Shown here: piece by piece, positions 38,977 through 49,810 of the stretch | Numbering within the stretch: position 1 is the stretch's first letter | How the letters are laid out: the number at the start of each line of letters is the position of its first letter | Source: Odiellus spinosus | Taxonomy: Eukaryota; Arthropoda; Arachnida; Opiliones; Phalangiidae | DNA: 64,000 bases | NCBI GenBank assembly: GCA_963920705.1 | Contig: OY987226.1 | Span: forward strand, 6,698,501 to 6,762,500 | Direction of reading: 5' to 3' | The notes under the pieces: generated by a model | The model's input: only the letters and a program-made list of their open reading frames with translations | Database searches by the model: none | Told to the model about the DNA's origin: nothing | Translations under genes and position numbers: made by a program

Positions 38977-39114
38977 TTGGTTACACCATGAAAGACATTC
39001 GTTACACATGGGCTAAAGGAGTGGAATCAGTAGGAATGTCAGCAGAGGTAGAGTTACCTCAGTTTAAAGTACTCGGTCATCGGCAGCAGACCAAAGAAAT
39101 CTTCCTTACAACCG
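38977..39114 (+). CDS. Rdl: Rdl-type GABA-gated chloride channel, exon after the Cys-loop (Drosophila exon 6 equivalent)
   Basis: This 138-base exon is bounded by TTTTACAG and GTAAGA and is phase-compatible with both neighbours (T+TT gives Phe; G+GA gives Gly). It encodes the end of the extracellular domain: [12 protein letters not shown], then a segment with [20 protein letters not shown] and EIFLTTG. In Drosophila this stretch is supplied by alternative exon 6 variants that change agonist sensitivity. Here the residues mix features of the two fly variants (for example SVGMS with KVLGHRQ). Only one copy of the exon was seen in the flanking introns, so this form may be the only one. Frame, splice sites and motif order make the call firm. 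Confidence 0.94.
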
Positions 39115-40462
39115 GTAAGATAATTCTTGGTTTCAGATATTCGCTAAGGCTTAACAATCGAGTGGTTAACCACTCCTGTAAAATATGTATGTACACCGAT
39201 TATGCAATTATGTAACTGATTACACCCTTTGGTAATGCTAATTACGTATTTAATTACCTAATCACGTACACCGATTACGTTGAAAAAGATAGGCCTTCAG
39301 CAAAAACGTCTCGTCCATAATTATTCAGTAATTTCTTATTCCCAGCTAGCTAAGTTTTGGTAGAATGGTCTGAAGTCGAAAATAAGGTTGAATTATTACT
39401 TTTATTCGTAACCAGCTTAAAATTTCAATAATCATAGGTCTAAAGTAGTAAACAATTTATGATTTTTGTGTCGTTTGGTTTTTTAAAATTCCCGCCTATT
39501 TTAAACAGTCGTCGGATGGCGCCATTTACCCACAAAAAAAAACTAAACAAAAAAGTAAAAAAAGACAACGTGGCCATTGCTAAAAATCATGTGATTGTCG
39601 GAACAGTCTGATTTGTCGCACTGCGGTGGATTTTATTCGGTTTAATTAGTACGTAGTACGTAATGTCGTGAAGTTTTGAAAAACATTCGTAGCGAAGGGA
39701 AATAGTTGACGATAAACGTCGGTACTGTCAATCTAAAGAAATTGTCTATCGGCTTGGATATATTGGTCTCTAAAATTTTTTTCCGGGATTAATTTTTTGC
39801 TAAGCCTTGTTCATGGCTCGCGCAGCTAGCCGAGGGCGGCTGCAGGCTGGGAGCATGAGTTATTCACCCTCTTGAATTATGCTGGTAACTTTTATTCGAG
39901 TACCGGTAAGCTTTATCATTGATTGTTTTGGTTTAGACTTCCTCAAAATTAGCCAGTTTGTGAAATGATGCCAAACAAAACTAAATGAATAAATAGATAA
40001 GCTTAGAATTATAGATCTGCCGTGATTAATTAATAGTTCACCCTACCGAGATGTAATATAGTTTGAAACTCTGAGCCATGAATTTAACTGCCCAACTAAA
40101 CCAGTGTGGTTATTAAATAAGCAAGGATTATTTATTGAATGTTTAGCATTTTTTATTTTATTAAACATTCCCAGACTTGTTACTACGCCAATTTGATCAA
40201 AGGTCTATTATCTTATCTTAACATAGTGCAAATTTCAACTCTAATTAATCAAACGCATCATAATTTTAAGTAAATATAAACGATTTAACAAAACTACGAT
40301 TACGAAGAAATTTTTTTTTTAAATATTGGCTGTTTTTTATCTCTCTTTACATTATGACAGGGTTAATTTTAAATTTAATACTTGCTTACTCATATTGATA
40401 TCGAAAATTCAAATTGCAGTCGACCACAGAGGCAAGGCCTACAAAAATAACAGAACGAAATG

Positions 40463-40803
40463 AGCAAAAGTCAAAAATTAACCTGTCTTTAAATCCCCAT
40501 AACTTTTCATTACAATCCCCTAGACCAAAACTGATTGCACCGTTAAAAGTAGACATTCCGTTCATTAATTTAAAATAATAAAATTGACATGAGCCACTCG
40601 AAAAGGATGCCTCGCCACTAGATACAAAATTAGCAAAAGTCCAAAAATTAACCCTTTCTTTAAATTCCCGTAACTTTCCATTGCAATCTCCTAGACCAAA
40701 ACTGATTGCACCGTTAGAAAGTAGACACTCCGTTCATTAATTTAAAATAATGAAATAGACATGAGCCACTCGAAAAGGATGCCTCCCCAATAGATACAAA
40801 TTG
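40463..40803 (+). repeat. Two-unit tandem repeat, ~170-bp unit
   Basis: Each unit has GCAAAAGTC, CCCTAGACCAAAACTGATTG, GTAGACATTCCGTTCATT and GAGCCACTCGAAAAGGATGC (first-unit wording). A more diverged single unit occurs at about 59460-59600 (AAACCGATTGCATCATTAGA), so the family is dispersed. Confidence 0.85.
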
Positions 40804-41964
40804 TGAGTCAATATGGTTTTCCTTCAGGCAAATTTTTCTTTAACACAAATATCCTTCTTTTAAATTTTAATTAGTCAATACCATGGACGGGATAGTATTT
40901 AATATTAACAAATATAGAAGTTCTTGCTAAAGGCTTGAATATTTTTTAAGAAAATTTGGTATACGCTTACTTAGTTAATTTTCGTACATTAATTAATCTT
41001 TAAACTTCAGTTTCAGAAGTTTCATTCTATAAAATTAAATATTAATTATATTAAAGGTTAAATTTTCAAAGTAGCTTTATACTGAGAACACACCACGCTT
41101 TTAAAACTGTTCCCCTAACTATCAGAATCCGCCTGGTCCTTCAGTTGGGATAAAACCCAATTTCGGTATAGGCTCAAGATGAAAGTTGAAGAATTTTATG
41201 GAGGCAACATTTTCGTGACGTTTGTTCGCCAATATCTCTGTTCAATGTTACTTTATACTGTTACAAAACCCCAATCTCCCAGTCCAAGGTAATATCATTT
41301 GCCACTATAATTTAGTTCGATTGAGGTTTGCACTCTAGGTAAACTTGAGGCGGCTTAATACGCAATATTAAATCTATTACGTTATAAAACTAGTTTCTAC
41401 AACTGTTTCTGTCCAAGAGACTCTTAGAGTATACGTCATAACTTGGAAAATATGGTCCGAATTTCTTGATTTATTTTACGAGATTTTGTTTCCATCTCCC
41501 CTCTCTAAAACCGAGCTATAAAATATAGGAATAACCTCAATTTAAAAAAAAAAAAAAAACGTTCCTTGATAGTTGATACTTTGGTATATAAAACCCTTAA
41601 AGTGGTGGGAAAAGTTGAATAATATTTATTATTCCCATTGGGTTTTCTGGTACTTCTCTCGTCCGCCGTTCTCTGGTTGGCTGACCTCAATTGTAGAAAA
41701 GTTGGCGTACTACATTTCAAATACATTATGGGTTTATATTGGTGGCTATAATTTATTCTTAAAGATACATGTACTAGTACATGTCCAAGTGTATATATCT
41801 TGGTTATCGGACTCTGCATATGGTCATTTTAAATATGGTATTTTTAGACGTTTTGCACGTTTATTTCTACTATTTTGACTGGTCACGTATCTTAAACTCC
41901 TTACGTGCGTAATTCTTCTTCAAGAGAAGTACGAATAATTGGGAAAGCTAAGGAGGTGTAATAC

Positions 41965-42300
41965 CAGAAGCCGATGAAACCCTCCTTTGAAGTCTACTAC
42001 TGCAATGTTCCATCTAGCGCTCCTCTCTGTATGGGTAAAATTCCCAATTTTACGAGTTAGAAGGGATCCTACTTCATCCCCCCTGTCTACGGAAAATTGG
42101 AAATTCTCTCTCTCCACAAACGACGACGTTTTTGGACGAACTCCAAGGCTGCTAGAGATATTCGCTCGACGAACTCCCGCTCCGAAAACATCTACCGTTA
42201 GGAGGCGTACGAATCGCGCCTTTTGAGAATAACCCATACAGAGAGGGGTAGACAAGACCCGGGAGTAATAGACTTCAAAGGAGGGTTTCATCGGCTTCTG
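41965..42300 (-). mobile_element. CAGAAG MITE, copy 8
   Basis: This is a complete 336-bp copy between perfect 7-bp duplications GTAATAC. It lies in the Rdl intron about 500 bp before the pore exon. Confidence 0.95.
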
Positions 42301-42587
42301 GTAATACGTAAGGTTTAACCTAATACCCGAAAAGTAGTCTTTTATCTAGCCCCTCTCGTAAAAATGAGTAATTTTCAGTATAATGTACAATTAGGATTTA
42401 AAATGACATGTGATGTTCAAAGATAAGTAATTATAATGTAAACTTTTCAAGAAGGAAACACTGCATGCAATATGTTCAGTAAAACTTTTAACCAGTACGA
42501 CTAATCAAAGTGTATTGTTTTCTTGTCGAAAGGTTAACATTATAATTAAATGTACCGGCAAAAATATTAGGAACATACATGAACATG

Positions 42588-42680
42588 TGCTTAAAATGAT
42601 TCCTAGCGATTTAGGCCTAAATATCGGTTTGATTTATCGATTAAAATCGATTGGGATACGCTAGTGTGAACGTAGCTTAT
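42588..42680 (+). mobile_element. AATCGATT-rich element, end fragment
   Basis: Only the last ~90 bp of the family are present (ATATCGGTTTGATTTATCG to GCTAGTGTGAACGTAGCTTA). They end about 120 bp before the Rdl pore exon. Confidence 0.75.
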
Positions 42681-42803
42681 TTAATTGTTGCTCTTTTGCT
42701 TCATGGATAATACATCTCTTTCATGTTTTCTGAGCCTATTTGATGATTTACGTTTCTTTTGGACTTTTCTTAATGTTAGGTTTGTTTGTTTTATTTCTAA
42801 TAG

Positions 42804-43270
42804 GAAATTACTCTCGTCTTGTCTGCGAAATAATGTTCGTCCGTAGCATGGGTTACTACCTGATTCAAATATACATTCCGGCAAGCCTGATCGTTATCAT
42901 CTCTTGGGTTTCATTTTGGCTCCACCGAAACGCCACTCCCGCCCGAGTCTCCCTGGGAGTGACCACCGTTTTGACCATGACCACACTCATGTCCAGCACC
43001 AATGCTCAGCTGCCCAAGATCTCTTACGTCAAAAGTATCGACGTCTTCCTCGGAACTTGCTTCGTCATGGTCTTCGCCTCCTTGCTGGAATACGCCAGCG
43101 TCGGCTTCCTGGGCAAACGAATAGAAATGCGAAAGAAGAGGCAACAGCAACTAGCTAAATTGGCCGAGGAACATCGCAAAAAATGCGCCGCTGCTGCGGC
43201 TGCGGCCGAAGCTGGCAGTGTTGCAGTTCTTTCTCCGGGAAGTCCAGAGATGCCCATCCTCAAGTCACCA
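42804..43270 (+). CDS. Rdl: Rdl-type GABA-gated chloride channel, M1-M3 pore exon with serine at M2 2'
   Basis: This 467-base exon starts after CTAATAG and ends before GTAAGT, leaving phase 0. It opens with [10 protein letters not shown]; the Tyr is the loop C aromatic residue of RDL by family knowledge. M1 follows ([20 protein letters not shown]), then [20 protein letters not shown] leading through M2, the M2-M3 loop with [12 protein letters not shown], and M3 ([18 protein letters not shown]). PAR before M2 marks an anion channel; Thr 6' and Leu 9' are present. The 2' residue is Ser (codon TCC, in RVSLG) where insect RDL normally has Ala. After M3 come a basic cytoplasmic start ([20 protein letters not shown]), a run of seven alanines coded by mixed GCN codons, and a Ser/Pro-rich tail. 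GC is clearly higher than in the introns. Reading into the intron meets a stop after three codons. Confidence 0.96.
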
Positions 43271-45404
43271 GTAAGTCTCTAAGCTTCTTTAAACATTTCA
43301 TTTTTACAGTCTCGTGGTAAATTATTATACCAAAAATATGGCTCAAAAAATGGACCAATGAGACCAGGAGTTAATTATCCCCGGAGTAACCAATGTGTAA
43401 CGTGAAGACCAGAAAAATTTCGCTAAATGAAATACAGGGCATTATAGATCAGGAAGATGTCTCGGGGCTTTAAAATTACTCCAGAAATGGAAAAAAGCCT
43501 CGGAGTTTCAAAATGAGCTCCAGAAATGGAGGAAAGAGCTAAGAAATAAAAAAATTACTCTACAATTAAGATCAGGAATTTGACATTGATCCAGAAAATT
43601 GCGCCAAAGTTGGCTAGAAAATCCCCAAATTGGGATTGTATTTACCATAATTATTAGGTAAATTTTACGTAAATTCCTATTCCTGGATCGTTTTGTTTGA
43701 TAAGATTATGCCACAATAAGTAAAATTGATTAGAAATCCAAGGAAAGACCTGCAGAAGTCACAATTTCCATGGAATATTCGTACGAAGCTGCTTCATTAA
43801 CCTAATACCTGTTTACTCCTTGGGCTAATTAACTCCTGGTAATGCAGTAATGCATCTAATTGATGCTATTTACTTCAGTATATTGCTTAATTACTGAAAC
43901 GTTATTAATTGGGGCTATAACAAATATGAACCCGTTCATATTACCAATATTTAACTAAATACAATTAATACATGCATAAATTGTATTATTAAAACGTACA
44001 AAACTTACAAGTCAATTTAAAACATCGCAAACTAAGTAATTCCGAAATAATCACGTGATACAATGAATGTTTTACAAGTTTTTGCAAGTTTTAAGCCATG
44101 TTGCATGAATTTAAATCACTGTAAAGGTGTTTTTTTGCATGATCTTAAGATACATGCACAAGAAAAAAACTTCCATACGAAGTAGCTTTGTTTTCGAGTC
44201 GTTTATAACGAATACTCGAGGGACATAGTTTGGGTAAACATTACTATCCAGATTCTAAGTCATTAGCATATATACACGTACATGTATTGGAAAGAATCCC
44301 TTCCTATTTTCAGTACACGTAAGGCTATATATCGTTCCAATATTATTAGTTACAGAGGCCAGTCTAGCTTTGTTTGCGCTGAAACCAGAACTGTTTTAAC
44401 AAGCGGTTCGCGACAAAAGCAGAAGCTGTGTCGAAATTACGCGTAATGTTAAATCGTAATGAATTAAAAGTAGATCGTGCAAGTTGATTCTGAACGGTAT
44501 CTACATTTTGCCAGTAACCCCTGCATTTTATAAATTTAAACGGTCTCTTACAACCCTTTGTGTTTTTCTTAGATATAATGTAAAACACTAGTATATTACG
44601 TAAATATTTTATGGTTAAGATTTTAGAGGCGGGTTGGAGTTTTAAAGGGAGCCAGAGAACTGATACCTAGAAAACTTCGTTAGTTTTAACTTCTGGTATT
44701 CAGTATCCAAGATCTATAAAGACTCGACTCTAAATAAGTAATTTTTACTGAAATTTATCTCTTCGTTTTGAGGAGAGATTTTTACCAGCGACTTTAGTCG
44801 TCCACCTAAAGTTACTACGTCGTCGGAAAAAGGGCTAAAATATTAAAGGGGCTCTATAAAATATGCAGCTTTTAAATCACTCCTTCTTTCACGGTTAACT
44901 CACTCGTTGACATTCAATTCTCCTTGGTAATATCCGCTTTATTCCCTAAACTCGAGACTTGTGGGCCCTGCGCTTTGAAATCTAGTTAGATTACTACTAT
45001 GAAACGAGACTGGTCCTATGACAAATACTTATTTCAGTTGTATTCTATTGAATATTTTATTCTTTAGACAAAACCGTAATAAAAATCAACGCTTTTGTTC
45101 TGGGTTGGGTCTTGGCCGTGGGGATTTGGTCGCCTTTTAAACCAATTGGATTTTTATTCAAGAAATCTGAACAATATATTCCCATTTTACAATTTGAGAG
45201 TGTACTTGAAGTCGTAAGTGGCGAACGACCCTTTTTAGTTACGCGAAAACTTGTTTTTGAATCGCTACTGCTTTCTGCCCAATCCACTGACAAGGGCATG
45301 GATGTTCTTAGGCAAAAATGTCAGACATTCTTTACCCTAAAGTCTTAAACTGTAAAAGGCAAGTAATTGTCTTACGAGAGAGATTACTTGCTCCAAAATT
45401 CATG

Positions 45405-45625
45405 GATTAGTAAAGGGAAAGACGGAACTAATATCGTCGAGGCGTAATAAATAGAGCCAGAGGATAAATCATAGAATAGAGATAATAAATGGGAGCCAAA
45501 CGATGAATTATGGATTAGGGATAAGTAATGGAGAGCCAGACGTAAAATCATGGATTAGGGATAATAAAGATAAATCTAAACGTAAAATCATGGAGTAGAG
45601 ATAAAGGTAGAGCCAGACTTTTAAT
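45405..45625 (+). repeat. ~45-bp short tandem repeat
   Basis: Four to five diverged units have the theme ATGGATTAGGGATAATAAAT followed by GGAGAGCCAGACGTAAAATC. They lie in the intron before the last Rdl exon. Confidence 0.7.
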
Positions 45626-46639
45626 GGATTGCACCTTGTAACTTTAGTTGCTATTTTAAATAACAAGCTTCGGCCGCGAATAAGTCTTTACGTCGCTTAG
45701 CTACCATGGCCCGCATGGTCATCTTGTTAAACTCGGACTTGATAGTAAGAGAATCTGCGCATAAGTATGGTACCATTATGTCTTTATAACTGTAAATATA
45801 CTCTCGACCTTTTTCTTAAACCTCTTCTCTTTTGTTCTCGAGTTCGTTTTCCAACCATTCTCAAGGCTCGGGGGCAATCCCGAGATTTTTAAAACCACTA
45901 ACGAATTGAATCGTAAATATCTCTCTCTCTCTCTTTCTCGCCTAGAGGCATTGAATATAATTCATAAAGAACGAGTCTCGTAAAAATACTTTGGAAAATA
46001 AAAGGAAAAGCCAGGGAATTTGAAAATACGGGAATACACGACAGGGAATTTGAAAATTGATATAAACGACCAGGGAATTTGAAATAGGGAAATAAAGGGA
46101 AAAAAGAAATTCATTTATATGGAACTCTGTGTTCTATCCCAGTAAAATAGCTTACACCATATTATACCACTGAAAATAGTGGAACCATTTGCTCGAGGAA
46201 AATGATCTTAGATGGTCAGGGAAAACAAATTAGTATTTAACAGGACACTTTATTAATGAAACTTAAATTACCACATAGTTTGATTTCGTATGATATTTTT
46301 ATTCGTACATTTTTATTTGTGTGATATTTGATAATTGTTTTTGCCTGTGAACATTGTTATTTTCATTTATATCGCACTATATGCATGTGTATTTTTATTC
46401 AATTTTTCATTGACGCACAAAGTAATTGGTACGCGTGTACCAGATCGTTCGTAGTTACGCACCACGGATAGTTTATTCTGATAATTCTTCAAGCTCTGTA
46501 ATTTTTGGAAATAAAAATGGTTGTAGTTGAGAGTACGGTTGTCAATTCTTAAACTGTCGTTGTGTAATTTAATTTGTGTCTAACTCAAGACATACTTTTA
46601 CCGGAGGATTACACGCAATTATTTTGAAGTTTCTTGCTA

Positions 46640-47125
46640 CAGAAATTTTGAAATTGAATTTTTGTCAATATCAAGATATTACCTTTAAAACCCCGCATGC
46701 TTGCACCGATTGCCCTGAATTCTAATTGCAACGTAATTGGACTGATTGCTCCGAATGTTTTTAAATTGTCTTTCGTGGAGAAATTTTTATATTATTTGCG
46801 TCAAAATGAAGATATTACCATGAAAACATTTCACGTTTGCACCGATTGCGCAAAATGCTTTAAAATTGTCTTTGCTACGCAAATTTTAAAGTTGAGTTTT
46901 GCTTATCATCAAGTTGTATGTTACCAAGAAAACTCCGCACGATTACACGGAATTCTAATGTAATTGCGAATGAAATTGAATATCTGAAACGTCGCGTAAT
47001 TGAACCGGGAATGCTTTAAAATTGTCATCAAGGTAGAGAAATTTTAATCAAGATGTATATTACCATAAAAGCGCTGAAATTGAATTTGTGTCAACATCAA
47101 GATTTTATACACACTACTTGGTTCG
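46640..47125 (+). repeat. Diverged tandem repeat near the last Rdl exon
   Basis: Recurring blocks TTGCACCGATTGC, AATGCTTTAAAATTGTC, GAAATTTTAAA and ATCAAGATNTTACC appear three to four times at irregular spacing. This indicates an old, decayed tandem array. Confidence 0.6.
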
Positions 47126-47302
47126 CACTGATCGCTCGCTTTTAAAATGTTTTTGCTTAAAAAATTTGTCAACGTCAAGATTCGACCAAGGCCTAAGTGC
47201 ACACGCACTATGTACACGAGAGACAAGCTATAATTAATTTTGCTTTTGTAACTTGCGCCGACTAACTTGGATGTTTTGTTTCTTCCGAAACTCCCGCCCA
47301 AG

Positions 47303-47578
47303 GAGGTTTGTCTGAAGATGATGGACCCCAAGACGATGAGTCGCGCCTCTACTTTGGAAAATGCCGCCGCCAACTGCACGGCGGCCGAAATTGAGCCTCC
47401 ACCACCTTTCGCCTCGAAAAACCTGAACAAGATGTGCGGAGTTAGCCCCAGCGATATCGACAAATATTCTCGTGTGGTTTTCCCCGTATGCTTTGTCTGT
47501 TTCAACCTGATGTATTGGATCATCTATCTACACGTCAGCGACGTAGTCCACGAAAACTTGGTACCCAAAGGCCAGTAA
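47303..47578 (+). CDS. Rdl: Rdl-type GABA-gated chloride channel, terminal exon with M4
   Basis: This is the last coding exon, ending at TAA 47576-47578. It starts in phase 0 after the pyrimidine-rich acceptor ending CCCAAG. GAG|GTT three bases later is an alternative acceptor, so the first Glu is uncertain. EVCLKMMDPK and STLEN correspond to EVRFKVHDPK and GTLEN of fly RDL. A Pro-rich stretch (EIEPPPPFASKNLNKMCGVS) leads to PSDIDKYSR, then M4 (VVFPVCFVCFNLMYWIIYLH) and a short extracellular tail ending PKGQ. The M3-M4 cytoplasmic loop made by this exon and the previous one is only about 110 residues, roughly half that of Drosophila RDL. Another loop exon inside the 4-kb intron cannot be ruled out, but none was seen. 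AATAAA occurs at 47623 and 47736. Confidence 0.94.
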   Translation, partial: EVCLKMMDPKTMSRASTLENAAANCTAAEIEPPPPFASKNLNKMCGVSPSDIDKYSRVVFPVCFVCFNLMYWIIYLHVSDVVHENLVPKGQ

Positions 47579-47622
47579 TACAATTTTCCGATAAATCAAC
47601 ATCTACAATAACATCGCGATTA

Positions 47623-47628
47623 AATAAA
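47623..47628 (+). promoter_or_regulatory. Possible poly(A) signal AATAAA
   Basis: This is the first AATAAA after the Rdl stop, 45 bases downstream; another lies at 47736-47741 and many more follow in the AT-rich tail. In such sequence the hexamer is common by chance, so which one is used cannot be told. Confidence 0.3.
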
Positions 47629-49810
47629 CAACAGCAGCAAATGAAAATTAACCAAAATAGAGACGTGACCATCGACGCGACTTGAGAAATAACTAAATAC
47701 AAACAAAATAAAACAAAAAAACTCTTTAAAACACGAATAAAATATTACGGAGAACCGAACTTCTTTATCAAAACGGACTATAGGACGTTTTTTCCTACAG
47801 GGATTAAGTAAATCGTTAATTCGAAAGAAAAAAAATAAATAAAAATGGAATTTGCCAAACTATATCTTATATTAGTAGTTCGGTTTTTTATTACAATCAT
47901 AAAACAAAAATATAAAATTATAATCGCGGGATATAAAAACAAATAAATTCAGTTAATTTAAAATAGTAATTTAGTCAAAATATCTCAATGCCAGATTAAT
48001 TAATATACAAGCATTATAACACTTAGAGTAAATACACCTTCCCAATCAAGGTTGACATTTTTTGCCAAAAAAAATAATAATCGTATTTTTCAGGTCAAAA
48101 ATTGTTTTTTAAAATTATTACTGTATCGTAATTCTTACAGTTAAATATTTATTATTATAAATATTTGTTTTAATTTATATTTATTCGTAAAAAACCACCA
48201 CTGTTATAATATTAATATCCGTAAGAAATAATAGTTTCAAATATAAATTATACATTTTTCAACCATTTAATAATCTAGTTCTAACACGGTGTTAAAACTA
48301 GAAAATTCAACGCTTAATATATTTACACCCCTTAATCCGCAGTAACTTTAAATCCTCAAATCTATAAGATTTAAATAACTTAACCTCAATAATTTCAGTA
48401 ACCAAAAAAGCAAAAAATATCCCCACTTTTTAATCCAAAAAAAAAACCAAAAATAAAAGTTTTTTAAATTAGCACTTCGAATTAAATAAAAAAGAAAGAA
48501 CAACACTTACACGGTTAAATAAAAATTAACCGTTTAAACAAAACAAAGGCTGATTTTTCTCAAAAAAATGGGTTCGAATTTGAAATATACGTACTTTAGA
48601 ATATATTGAATTCGTATTTTATTAAAACTTATTTTTAATTAAATATTTTAATAGTTTAAAATTAAAACAAGTTCGCACGCGCCAATATAATATCGTAATG
48701 GTGGTACTAATATATAAAAATAAAAATTAATAAAAGATAAAATTAAAAAAAAACTAAAAAAATATCGATTTAATATTAAATAAAAATAATAATTTTCCGT
48801 TTGTTTTAAAACAAAAAAAGAAAAAAGGTTTATCATTGCGCTACAACTGAAACTTTACCTGACGTCCTTACATTGGTACGTGTACATTTGAAAAAAAAAC
48901 GAAAAAAAAAACAAAAAAACATTAATTCATGTACATAAAACACATTAACAAAATACCCCCTTTAATATTTGCTGTACTCGGAAATATCCCTCCCCCCCCC
49001 CCTAACAATCTCCCCAAAAATTTAAGCCGTGTTTAAAATGTTTAGAATGTACATTAACATCTAATGTAAAAATATAAATCGTCTTATACAATAGTGAAAA
49101 AACAAAAAACAAAAAAAAAACATTTTTAAATAATTTTAACGGAAATTTTTCAATCTTTTAATTTGAAGTAATTATATTTTAAGTTAAAATCTAGTAGTAT
49201 TTTGCTCTCAAACATTAATTTTCGGTACATCTATAGTGTTGTTTTCGCGTGACGTCAGTCTCTTGCCTTTCCACATGCGCCTCCACACACACACAGTCAC
49301 GTAATTCAAACGTTCACTGAACAGAATAAGATGAACGTCATGCAAACACTATATATAGTTAAAAGATTGAATCATTTCTCTCCTCCCAGCGTTTGACACT
49401 TTTTCGGTACACTCGTGTAAATTTCGTGTATGTTTAAAAGAAGAAAAACACAACTGCGTTTTTTACACAATTAATAGGATGGAGTTATAAACAAAAGTAC
49501 CTATTTAATTGAATTAAATAGGCTGTACAGAAAATTAAAATAACAAAAAAAATGATTAAATGGGAAATATACTACAGTTGACAGAAGATTTACTAATTCG
49601 CTAATATACCGTTTCGATTTAAAGCTTTTAAATTTAATCATTAAGCATTATTTACATGCTTTGCATACTGAGATCGCTAGACCCATTTTTATTGGGTATA
49701 TATATTTAAATCTTATACCACTCGATTATCACCACATAACATTGAGAACTGACACGTTAAATGAGTATTATAATTTTCATTATTATTCATTATATATATT
49801 TAATATATTT

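Larger units (their letters stand above)
39115..42803 (+). other. Rdl intron of 3.7 kb
   Basis: The intron is flanked by GTAAGA and CTAATAG. It holds a two-unit tandem repeat, one complete 7-bp-TSD MITE and the end fragment of an AATCGATT-rich element just before the acceptor. Otherwise it is AT-rich sequence with no coding signal on either strand. Confidence 0.88.
43271..47302 (+). other. Rdl intron of 4.0 kb in the M3-M4 loop
   Basis: The intron is flanked by GTAAGT and an acceptor ending CCCAAG. It contains CAGGGAA-type scattered repeats, a ~45-bp tandem repeat and a diverged tandem repeat near its 3' end. In other arthropods extra cytoplasmic-loop exons can lie here; no open frame with suitable splice sites stood out. 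Confidence 0.8.

Noticed and set aside
42911..43263. Antisense and +1-frame open frames over the Rdl pore exon
   Set aside because: They are shadows of the GC-richer coding exon; the sense frame carries all family motifs.
47044..47523. 159-codon antisense frame over the last Rdl exon
   Set aside because: Shadow frame; the sense strand encodes M4 with a proper stop.
22052..47578. Assignment as LCCH3, GRD or GluCl instead of Rdl
   Set aside because: The M2-M3 loop ([18 protein letters not shown]) and M4/C-terminus follow RDL; LCCH3 has a different M2-M3 loop and lacks the [12 protein letters not shown] wording.
48571..48580. GGTTCGAA resembling a tRNA B box
   Set aside because: No A box or cloverleaf arms could be placed around it.
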